A stretch of 39,071 nucleotides of DNA from an uncultured Aequorivita sp. Lineage in GTDB: Bacteria; Bacteroidota; Bacteroidia; Flavobacteriales; Flavobacteriaceae. The stretch spans positions 1-39,071 of the forward strand of contig CAKZLK010000049.1 in the NCBI GenBank assembly GCA_937125455.1. Reading direction: 5' to 3'. Shown here piece after piece: positions 1 to 6,398 of the stretch (positions within the stretch are counted from its first letter, which is position 1; every line of letters starts with the position of its first letter). The translations under genes and the position numbers were made by a program. The notes below the pieces were generated by a model. It did no database searches. It was not told the DNA's origin and was given only the letters and a program-made list of their open reading frames with translations.

Positions 1-1617
1 AATCGAGTTCTGCCGAAACTATTTCACTATTTGACTGGACTGTAAATATTTTCACTTTATCTATTCCATCCCAAAAATAATGTAGTGTATCATCTTGTGT
101 AAATACATTCAGATTTATTGGCATTACACCATCTTTCACTCTTTCAACTAAAATATCGTATAAATCATTTTCCCTTTTAGTAATACTCCTTATTGCATAA
201 TCGAATGATTTGTCAGTTGTGAACATTTCATCATAAATGGTATAAACGCTTTCATCCACATTAGCTAAAATATTTGTCCTAAAATCTTTTGATGTTGGAT
301 GTTTGAATTTATATTTTTTAGAATATGCAATCAAATTTTCTCTAAGTTTTTTATTCCCAATAATATTTTCCAGTGTTAACAAGGCAATTTGAGGTTTCAC
401 ATATGCAGAAACTTGAAAGGAATCAAAGGTTGGTTGTTTATATGAAACGGTTGAAAGATTAGAAAATGCTAGATTATTATAATACTTTTCAATTAGTCGT
501 CCACCTTCTGGCACTATGTTATCTGAGATAGTATATATAATTGGAATTCCTGCATAAGACATGAAGTGCAAGCCATATATAGGATAATAGTCACCAAAGG
601 TAAAAAACGAATATAAATCCCCATAATTATTTTTAACCATTTTTTCAGCTAAATATGACGATACACCTTTCATTAACCACGATTCTTCTAAGCCATTTGA
701 AACAATTATATTTCCAAAATACTGCTCTGCAAAAAGAAGAGCTAATTTGTATTCAAGTTTTTGTGTTTTTATTGGTGAAACTAAATCTGTATTAAGTGCA
801 ATTAAATTTGGATATGATTTATTGGGGACGGCATTATTGGGTAAATCAACTATTGTAATTTGATTATTTGAAAGAGTTCCCAAATTAGAGAGGTCATTTA
901 AGTACTTAGTTGCTGCATCAAAATATCTATCAACATAATTATCCTTGCTTGAACTAATTAGAAGTAAAACATTAATAGTATAATTTTTAACCACAATATT
1001 TTTTTTATGTTCTATCAAATCGTTAAATGCAAACCAATTAAATCGTGTTATATTATTAACTTTAACATTAAAAATATTTGTGTTGCCATCTTCACGTAAA
1101 ATACAGTTACCCGAAGTTGCAATTTTAAATTCTTTTGGTAATTCAATTTGGACATCATAATTTGAATAGTCCAAGAACGGTTCAATAAACTTATGATTTG
1201 GATATTTCTTAAACTCGCCTTCTATGAATGGAGGAAGTGTAAAATACCAATTTTCAAAATTGTAAAAATGTGAATCACTAATTTTATTTTTTAAATAAAT
1301 TCTATATTCAATTTCAAAATTATATTTATTGTGCCCAATTAAATTTTTTGGTAATACAAATGCAATTAATGAATTATCAGTAAAATTAGGTTTCGCACAT
1401 CGCAAGTATTCATAATTCAGTTTTTTTCCGTTTAGTTTATCTGCAATAAAAACCTTCCCTTCATTATCATGTGCGAGTCTGAAATTATAAAACAATCCAG
1501 CATTAGAGTTCGCTATGTGTAAAATTTTCCTAAAATCATTGCTTGATAAGCCCAGTCTAAAGAAATGTGAAGATTGCAAAAAACTACTGATTTTCTCCTC
1601 ATAAATTTCGTTGTCTA
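1..1617 (-). CDS. M1-family aminopeptidase-like protein, internal fragment, zinc site lost
   Basis: The minus strand is open across the whole stretch, giving about 538 residues with neither the true start nor the true stop in the window. The fold family is suggested by the segment AEQYFGN...LEESWLMKGVSSYL and, further on, KFKHPTSKDF, which match the active-site region and the Y..KFKHP...DF element of M1 (gluzincin) metallopeptidases. The zinc motif HEXXH-x18-E is replaced by LLFAE (complement of 725-739), x18, then K (complement of 668-670). The spacing is intact but all three ligands and the catalytic Glu are gone, so this is probably a non-catalytic paralogue. Base composition is more AT-rich than the neighbouring flavobacterial genes. 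The frame stays open past 1617 only by chance, because transketolase sequence begins there on the other strand. Family call is moderate; loss of catalysis is inferred. Confidence 0.6.
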
Positions 1618-2310
1618 TCCGGAAGGGTTTATGACCAAATTCGCCAGAGTGTGGCTTATAGTGGAAAAAACGTGAAAATATGTGCTTCACACGCAGGTTT
1701 AACTTTAGGCGAAGACGGAGCTACGCATCAAATTCTGGAAGATATTGGATTGATGAAAATGCTTCCTGGAATGACTGTAATCAACACGTGCGATTATAAT
1801 CAAACCAAAGCAGCAACCATTGCCATTGCCGATTACGAAGGCCCTGTTTATCTTCGTTTTGGAAGGCCGAAAGTTGCAAACTTCACTCCTGCAGACCAGA
1901 ATTTTCAAATAGGAAAAGCTGTCCAATTACTGGAAGGAAATGACGTAACGATTATTGCTACGGGCCATTTGGTTTGGGAAGCACTACAAGCTGCGGAAAC
2001 TTTAAATGAAAGCGGAATTAAAGCTGATGTAATAAACATCCACACCATAAAACCTTTGGATGATGAAGCAATATTGAAAAGCGTTAAAAAAACAGGTTGT
2101 GTTGTGACCGCAGAAGAACATAACTTTTTGGGAGGTTTGGGTGAAAGTGTTGCTCGTTTACTTTCTACGAAGCAACCCGCCCCACAAGAATTTATAGCTA
2201 CACAAGACACTTTTGGTGAGTCTGGAACACCAGAACAATTGATGGACAAATATGGCTTGAATGCTTCGGCAATTGTAAGAGCTGTAGAAAAAGTAATCGC
2301 CCGCAAATAA
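1618..2310 (+). CDS. Transketolase C-terminal subunit, 5'-truncated
   Basis: This is the C-terminal 230 residues or so of the transketolase C-terminal subunit (pyrimidine-binding plus C-terminal domains). In Bacteroidota the enzyme is commonly encoded as two polypeptides, and this subunit is usually a little over 310 residues. It works with the N-terminal subunit and thiamine diphosphate in the pentose phosphate pathway. Recognisable stretches are GRVYDQIRQSVAYSG, CASHAGLTLGEDGATHQ, the glutamate-containing HNFLGGLGE region and the terminal domain. A GTG at 1651 could be read as a start, but homology extends upstream to about 1618, so that start is false and roughly 90-100 N-terminal residues are missing. 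The break coincides with the change to unrelated sequence at 1617, which points to a join rather than a natural truncation. The stop at 2310 is followed by a clear terminator. Confidence 0.9.
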   Translation, partial: SGRVYDQIRQSVAYSGKNVKICASHAGLTLGEDGATHQILEDIGLMKMLPGMTVINTCDYNQTKAATIAIADYEGPVYLRFGRPKVANFTPADQNFQIGKAVQLLEGNDVTIIATGHLVWEALQAAETLNESGIKADVINIHTIKPLDDEAILKSVKKTGCVVTAEEHNFLGGLGESVARLLSTKQPAPQEFIATQDTFGESGTPEQLMDKYGLNASAIVRAVEKVIARK

Positions 2311-2330
2311 ATTTAATATTCAACTATAAA

Positions 2331-2364
2331 AAAAAGCCCCGAACTGATCTTTTCGGGGCTTTTT
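2331..2364. terminator. Bidirectional rho-independent terminator
   Basis: A 13-bp inverted repeat, AAAAAGCCCCGAA (2331-2343) and TTCGGGGCTTTTT (2352-2364), has an 8-nt loop. The stem carries A-tract and T-tract on its two sides, so it can terminate both the transketolase transcript from the left and the convergent lipoprotein gene from the right. Confidence 0.9.
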
Positions 2365-2385
2365 TATTAATATTATTTATAGAAA

Positions 2386-3306
2386 TTAACTATCCGCATC
2401 TAAATAGTCTGGAATTCCATCACCGTCCACATCTGGGAAAGTAATGTTTCCATCTCCATCTACTTCTATTTCATATTTTGTTAGTCTTCCATCACCATCG
2501 TCATCGGCATCCAAATAATTTGCAAGCCCATCTCCGTCAGTGTCATCATCCAATAAGTAGCCATTTCCATCAAGATCTTCCTCATAGGAAACTATTCCAT
2601 CTGAATCATGATCTGCAACTTCTGAAGAGAACAGTTCAAAGGAAAATATAACTTGATCGTAAGGATTTAAATCCCCAGCGGGTGGATATTGGAAATACCC
2701 CAATCCAGAAGGAATAAAAACCGCACCAATACCATAATTTTCAAAAGTTAAAGTACCATCAGGGTTTGTTATTGTTTCCGTTGCTCCATTAAATTCAATT
2801 ATAGCTTGTTGCAAACCTCTAATTATACCTGGTGTTGTTCCAGAGTCAACCAAATTGAAACGTACGGGTATAACGGAGCTATCAAATAAATCAAGATTCA
2901 TAAGCCTACCATCATACGTATTTATTGTGTAGTCTGAAAAATGAGGTTTCTCCCCCCCTCCTTGTCTTACGTTCAAATAATATAACTTATATTCAACACT
3001 ACTATCAATTACATCTTCAACTTGCTTAGAAGAAACTTGATCTATCAATGGTGTCTTTGATGCGTTATCGCCAGCAATGGTATCAAACTTCAATTTAAAA
3101 TTTTCAGGATCTGCCTGAAAATCTTCATAATTGTAAAAATGTGTTTCCAGAAATTCTTCTATTTCTGCTTGGGCTCTCACGGCTTCTTCACCACGGTCTC
3201 TTGGTGGTATTATTGTTACTCCTGGATCATCTTTTTTACAGGAAACAGTAACCGTAAGCATTACAATCAAAATAGCAAATGCGTATTTAATTTTTATCAT
3301 CATCAA
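2386..3306 (-). CDS. FKBP-type peptidyl-prolyl isomerase lipoprotein with calcium-binding-type C-terminal repeats
   Basis: 306 residues. The N-terminus is a lipoprotein signal ending in the lipobox TVSC (Cys at about residue 23), so the protein should be anchored in an outer or inner membrane leaflet. Residues about 100-225 resemble an FKBP domain: a GIIRGLQQAI segment, then AVFIPSGLGY, then a closing FSFELFS strand. The last 75 residues are a run of acidic DxDxDG units (for example DTDGDGLANY, DVDGDGIPDY) typical of thrombospondin type 3 or dockerin/EF-hand calcium loops. It probably assists folding of exported proteins, with calcium stabilising the tail. The start is ambiguous among three consecutive ATG codons. 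It is convergent with transketolase and divergent from the S4 gene. The FKBP assignment rests on pattern only. Confidence 0.75.
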   Translation of the reverse strand: MMMIKIKYAFAILIVMLTVTVSCKKDDPGVTIIPPRDRGEEAVRAQAEIEEFLETHFYNYEDFQADPENFKLKFDTIAGDNASKTPLIDQVSSKQVEDVIDSSVEYKLYYLNVRQGGGEKPHFSDYTINTYDGRLMNLDLFDSSVIPVRFNLVDSGTTPGIIRGLQQAIIEFNGATETITNPDGTLTFENYGIGAVFIPSGLGYFQYPPAGDLNPYDQVIFSFELFSSEVADHDSDGIVSYEEDLDGNGYLLDDDTDGDGLANYLDADDDGDGRLTKYEIEVDGDGNITFPDVDGDGIPDYLDADS

Positions 3307-3310
3307 TTTT

Positions 3311-3345
3311 TTGTGGGCGCAAGATACAATTTTCCGCTATTTTTG
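3311..3345 (+). promoter_or_regulatory. Candidate Bacteroidota promoter for the S4-domain gene
   Basis: A perfect TAnnTTTG element (TATTTTTG) lies at 3338-3345, about 35 nt before the ATG at 3380. A TTG at 3311-3313 lies 24 nt upstream of it, slightly longer than the usual 17-23 nt spacing, so the -33 element is the weak part. Confidence 0.5.
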
Positions 3346-3379
3346 TATACCACATTAACGTTGTTTTTAGGGTAATTGT

Positions 3380-3766
3380 ATGAGGATTGACAAATATTTA
3401 TGGAGTGTTCGGTATTTAAAAACGCGAAGTATTGCAACACAAGCCTGTAAAAAAGGGTCGGTGCGCGTAAACGGCAATATTGTAAAACCTTCCCGCGATG
3501 TATTTCCCGGTGATGTTATTACGCTTCGGAAAGAACAAATAAACTATCAACTAGAAGTGCTCGATCTGCCCGCAAGTCGTGTTGGAGCTAAATTAGTGGA
3601 TATTTACAGGAAAGACACAACACCAAAGGAAGCCTTTGAAACCAATGAAATGCTCCAATATGCAAAAACTTATTACAGAAAAAAAGGGGTTGGCAGGCCC
3701 ACAAAAAAAGACAGAAGAGACCTAGACGATTTCACAGACTCTCCTGAAGAAGGAAACGAAATGTAA
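3380..3766 (+). CDS. hslR: S4-domain RNA-binding protein, HslR/Hsp15-like
   Basis: 128 residues. The S4 fold occupies residues 1-60: MRIDKYLWSVRYLKTRS, then ACKKGSVRVNG and the P-SRDVFPGDVI strand, the canonical S4 helix-turn and beta-loop. The basic, charged tail includes KKGVGRPTKKDRRD. In E. coli, Hsp15 binds free 50S subunits carrying nascent peptidyl-tRNA and helps recycle stalled ribosomes; a similar role is expected here from family membership. The length is typical. The gene ends 24 nt before the phosphoribosyltransferase gene on the same strand, so the two are likely cotranscribed. Confidence 0.85.
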   Translation: MRIDKYLWSVRYLKTRSIATQACKKGSVRVNGNIVKPSRDVFPGDVITLRKEQINYQLEVLDLPASRVGAKLVDIYRKDTTPKEAFETNEMLQYAKTYYRKKGVGRPTKKDRRDLDDFTDSPEEGNEM

Positions 3767-3790
3767 TAACAATATTTAAAAAAGTAGCAA

Positions 3791-4294
3791 ATGCAAGAAA
3801 TAAGCACGGTAATTCTCAATAAAAAGCAGATAGCCCATAAAATTAAAAGAATTGCCTACCAGGTTTATGAAACCAATGTGGATGAAACTGAAGTAGTGAT
3901 TGCAGGTATAAAGGAAAACGGTTTTCTGCTCGCAAAAAAAATAAAGGTGGAATTGGAAAAAATTTCACCTATAAAAGTATTACTGTGTGAAGTGGAAATT
4001 GATAAAAAAAATCCAACGAAGGAAATAAAAACCTCTTTAAAACAAGAGGCTTACAAAAATAAGTCGCTTTTATTGGTTGATGATGTACTTCACTCTGGAA
4101 CCACTTTGATTTACGGTATTAAACATTTTTTAGAAGTACCACTAAAGCAATTTAAAACTGCAGTGCTTGTGGACCGAAATCATAAAAAGTATCCCGTTAA
4201 AGCAGATTTTAAAGGAATTTCGCTTTCAACGTCCCTCAATGAAAATGTTTCTGTAATTTTTGAAAAAAACAACGAAAGGGCAGTTTTAGAATAA
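3791..4294 (+). CDS. Phosphoribosyltransferase (type I, PyrR-like)
   Basis: 167 residues. The PRPP-binding loop is clear: LLLVDDVLHSGTTL at about residues 95-108, matching the acidic-acidic-x-x-x-x-G-T-T signature of type I phosphoribosyltransferases. Upstream the AGIKENGFLLAKKI segment corresponds to the pyrophosphate-loop region seen in PyrR and hypoxanthine phosphoribosyltransferases. The flexible hood that fixes base specificity is not diagnostic, so uracil, hypoxanthine or a regulatory role are all possible. It follows the S4-domain gene at 24 nt, and its last 9 nt overlap the 3' end of the convergent shikimate kinase gene. Confidence 0.8.
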   Translation: MQEISTVILNKKQIAHKIKRIAYQVYETNVDETEVVIAGIKENGFLLAKKIKVELEKISPIKVLLCEVEIDKKNPTKEIKTSLKQEAYKNKSLLLVDDVLHSGTTLIYGIKHFLEVPLKQFKTAVLVDRNHKKYPVKADFKGISLSTSLNENVSVIFEKNNERAVLE

Positions 4295-4807
4295 TTTCAA
4301 AATTATTTTCTCAACGGTTTCATCAATACTTTCAACTCCATTATCAATAATGACACTTGCCTGGTTATAGTAGAAAGCCCTTTCAAAGAGATGTTTTCTG
4401 ATAAATTCATTTAGTTCTTCTTCCGTTTTAAGATGCGCCAATAAAGGTCTGTTTTCCTTTTCCAAAAACAATCGTGCAGTTAAAATATCCAATGGAGTTT
4501 TTAAATACACTGAAACCACATCTTCCCGGTCAGTTATAAAGGCCATCGAATCACTATAGCAAGGCGTACCGCCACCAGTAGACAAAACATATCCTTCGGG
4601 CTGCGAAAGGATTTTTTTTAAAACTTCGTTTTCGGTTTTTCTAAAATAGATCTCTCCTTTTTCCGAAAAAATCCTTGAAATTGAAAGGCCTTCATTTTTC
4701 TCGATTTCAGCATCCATATCTTTAAAGGGAATTCCCAAAACGGATGAAAGTTGTTTACCAATAGAAGTTTTTCCACTTCCCATATATCCAATCAAGACTA
4801 TTTTCAT
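4286..4807 (-). CDS. aroK: Shikimate kinase
   Basis: 173 residues. It phosphorylates shikimate at the 3-OH with ATP in chorismate synthesis, in the cytoplasm. Visible motifs are the P-loop GYMGSGKTS near the N-terminus, the substrate-binding DMD, the FRKTE arginine, GGGTPCY (Walker-B/GGG substrate loop), the lid ENRPLL and the closing ERAFYY arginine. The ATG at 4807 is preferred over an in-frame TTG nine bases upstream, because homologues begin MKIVLIG and an ATG is available. Its 3' end overlaps the convergent phosphoribosyltransferase gene by 9 nt, so no terminator separates them. All catalytic positions I can recognise are present. Confidence 0.95.
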   Translation of the reverse strand: MKIVLIGYMGSGKTSIGKQLSSVLGIPFKDMDAEIEKNEGLSISRIFSEKGEIYFRKTENEVLKKILSQPEGYVLSTGGGTPCYSDSMAFITDREDVVSVYLKTPLDILTARLFLEKENRPLLAHLKTEEELNEFIRKHLFERAFYYNQASVIIDNGVESIDETVEKIILKLF

Positions 4808-4963
4808 ATAGATCAAAGTACTATTATTTAATTTGAATAAACAAATAGCATTAAAATTTTACGGTTTTTACAGGATAAAACTAATTTTAAAGTAAAAAAT
4901 ACATTCGCGAACGCCTGTCTTTCAAGTGTTTTGAATTTTTATCAAATTTAATTGATTTTCGTT

Positions 4964-4994
4964 TTGAAAAATTAATTTAATGATAGTATATTTG
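4964..4994 (+). promoter_or_regulatory. Promoter of the tRNA-Lys/tRNA-Leu unit
   Basis: TTG at 4964-4966, a 20-nt spacer, then a perfect TAnnTTTG box (TATATTTG, 4987-4994). This is the standard Bacteroidota housekeeping promoter. Transcription would begin near 5000, about a dozen bases before the mature tRNA-Lys. Confidence 0.8.
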
Positions 4995-5012
4995 CACCCG
5001 CATTCAAAGGAA

Positions 5013-5085
5013 GACCTGGTAGCTCAGTTGGTAGAGCACCTCCCTTTTAAGGAGGTGGTCCTGGGTTCGAGCCCCAGCCAGGTCA
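5013..5085 (+). tRNA. tRNA-Lys (UUU)
   Basis: 73 nt with a perfect acceptor stem GACCTGG/CCAGGTC and A as discriminator. The D-arm contains AGCTCAGTTGGTAGAGC. The anticodon stem CCTCC/GGAGG encloses the loop CTTTTAA (anticodon TTT). The T-arm is CTGGGTTCGAGCCCCAG. CCA is not encoded. Confidence 0.97.
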
Positions 5086-5086
5086 C

Positions 5087-5117
5087 AAAAAGTTAAACTT
5101 CGCGTTTAACTTTTTTT
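5087..5117 (+). terminator. Hairpin with T-run between the two tRNA genes
   Basis: AAAAAGTTAAAC (5087-5098) pairs with GTTTAACTTTTT (5104-5115) around the loop TTCGC, followed by more T. It has the form of an intrinsic terminator placed between tRNA-Lys and tRNA-Leu. It may be leaky or serve as a processing hairpin, since no separate promoter for tRNA-Leu is obvious in the 13-nt remainder. Confidence 0.7.
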
Positions 5118-5130
5118 GTTTAAGGCATCT

Positions 5131-5213
5131 ACCCGGGTGCTGGAATTGGTAGACAGGCATGGTTGAGGGCCATGTGTCCTAAGGACGTGTGGGTTCAAGT
5201 CCCATCCCGGGTA
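5131..5213 (+). tRNA. tRNA-Leu (GAG)
   Basis: 83 nt, a class II tRNA. The acceptor stem is ACCCGGG/CCCGGGT with discriminator A. The D-loop contains GGAATTGGTAGAC. The anticodon stem CATGG/CCATG encloses TTGAGGG (anticodon GAG). The long variable arm GTCCT-AA-GGAC and a GTGGGTTCAAGTCCCAT T-arm are clear. CCA is not encoded. Confidence 0.97.
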
Positions 5214-5280
5214 CTTATTAAAACCTAAGACGTTCGACTTCCGACACTTTAGGATTATCTCGATAACAAACCCATTACAC

Positions 5281-5312
5281 TTGTTTAGAGAATATGTATT
5301 TTTTTTAAACAA
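5281..5312. promoter_or_regulatory. Candidate operator upstream of the CarH-like gene
   Basis: A perfect 7-bp inverted repeat, TTGTTTA (5281-5287) and TAAACAA (5306-5312), is separated by exactly 18 nt and lies 51 nt before the regulator's start. The identical repeat with identical spacing overlaps the crtI promoter. Binding by the MerR/CarH-like protein is inferred from this sharing, not shown. Confidence 0.55.
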
Positions 5313-5362
5313 ATTTCACTTCTTTTTAGTACATTGACCCAATAATTTAAAACATTTCTTCC

Positions 5363-6265
5363 ATGGTCAAAACTCAATTTGGCATTAAAGACCTTGAAAA
5401 TCTTTCAAACGTTAAAGCCCATACTATCAGGATTTGGGAGAAACGTTACAACCTTCTTGAACCAGATCGTACAGATACTAATATCAGAAAGTACAATCTT
5501 GAAAACCTAAAAAAATTATTGAATGTTGCTTACTTATACAATTCAGGCCATAAGATTTCAAAAATTGCAAGCCTAGACGCATCAGAAATTCAAGCGTTGA
5601 TTAAAAAAAGTATCAACGGACTTGACTCCGAATATGTGCTCAATATTTTTAAATCAGCCATGTTTGAGTTTGATGGAGAGCTTTTTGACAATACGCTTGA
5701 AAAGCTTTTGGAGAAGAAATCGTTTAGAGAAGTTTTTGCAGAAATATTTGTCCCCTTGCTAAATGAAATGGGTATCCTTTGGCATTCTGGAACCATTGAT
5801 CCATCTCATGAACACTTTATTTCTGAAAAGATAAAGCATTCAATAATAGAACATACGGCAAAAGAAAAAAGAAATATTTCAGAAAAAAAACAACAATTAT
5901 TCTCCCTTTATCTTCCCTATCACGAAATCCATGAAATTGGCTTACTATATGCCAATTACGAACTTGTTTCAGCAGGGTTTCATACCATACTTCTAGGAGC
6001 TAATATTCCTTTGGATAGTTTAAAACATGTCCTTAAAACTAAAACTAAAATTATTTTCGTAGCCTATTTTACAGTGCGTCCAGAGAAAGACAATTTTGAT
6101 AAGTATCTTGACGATTTTCAGAGTGAGGTATGCACTAAAGGACCATGTGAACTATGGGTTCTGGGGCGTAAGGTTGGAAAAAACACTAAGAATACAAAAC
6201 ACGTAAAATTTTTCAAAGACATTAAACAATTCACAGATCAAGTTGATAATATGCTAGATACCTGA
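5363..6265 (+). CDS. MerR-family regulator with cobalamin-binding-type domain, CarH-like
   Basis: 300 residues. An N-terminal MerR winged helix covers about residues 5-75, with the typical VKAHTIRIWEKRYNLL recognition helix-wing segment. Residues 90-165 form the helical bundle and contain W140-x9-E150-H151. Residues 180-300 resemble a B12-binding Rossmann domain with E188-x-H190-x2-G193. In CarH these are, respectively, the tryptophan and E-H that cover the adenosyl group and the lower cobalt-ligand histidine, so adenosylcobalamin binding and light release of DNA are plausible. The later SxL and GG elements of classical B12 domains are weak (VAYFT, LGRKVG). It stands 133 nt upstream of crtI on the same strand. 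By family precedent it should repress carotenoid genes in the dark; the cofactor is inferred from motifs. Confidence 0.8.
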   Translation: MVKTQFGIKDLENLSNVKAHTIRIWEKRYNLLEPDRTDTNIRKYNLENLKKLLNVAYLYNSGHKISKIASLDASEIQALIKKSINGLDSEYVLNIFKSAMFEFDGELFDNTLEKLLEKKSFREVFAEIFVPLLNEMGILWHSGTIDPSHEHFISEKIKHSIIEHTAKEKRNISEKKQQLFSLYLPYHEIHEIGLLYANYELVSAGFHTILLGANIPLDSLKHVLKTKTKIIFVAYFTVRPEKDNFDKYLDDFQSEVCTKGPCELWVLGRKVGKNTKNTKHVKFFKDIKQFTDQVDNMLDT

Positions 6266-6365
6266 TTTTAAAATTATTTTTTAAAACATAAATATATTCC
6301 AAGCTTATAGATCATTCACAAAAACTATATACCAATAGAAAAATAGTTTATGCAAACCTCTTTTT

Positions 6366-6397
6366 TTGTTTAAATAAAACGTAAATTTGTTAAACAA
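6366..6397. promoter_or_regulatory. crtI promoter with embedded candidate operator
   Basis: TTGTTTA (6366-6372), 18 nt, TAAACAA (6391-6397): the same repeat as at 5281-5312. A perfect TAnnTTTG box (TAAATTTG, 6382-6389) sits inside it, so a protein bound to both arms would cover the promoter. The right arm is also part of an 11-bp palindrome, TTGTTAAACAA (6387-6397). The crtI ATG follows immediately at 6399, so the leader would be only a few bases. Confidence 0.6.
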
Positions 6398-6398
6398 T

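Noticed and set aside
1651-2310. GTG at 1651 as the start of a complete short transketolase protein
   Set aside because: Transketolase homology continues upstream in frame to about 1618, so the GTG is internal to a truncated gene.
5087-5117. GTTAAAC/GTTTAAC hairpin as a third copy of the candidate CarH operator
   Set aside because: The arms and the 5-nt spacing differ from the other two, and the T-run and position fit a terminator between tRNA genes.
5106-5312. Minus-strand frame of 68 codons over tRNA-Leu and the operator region
   Set aside because: It lies across a certain tRNA gene and has no coding signal beyond being open.
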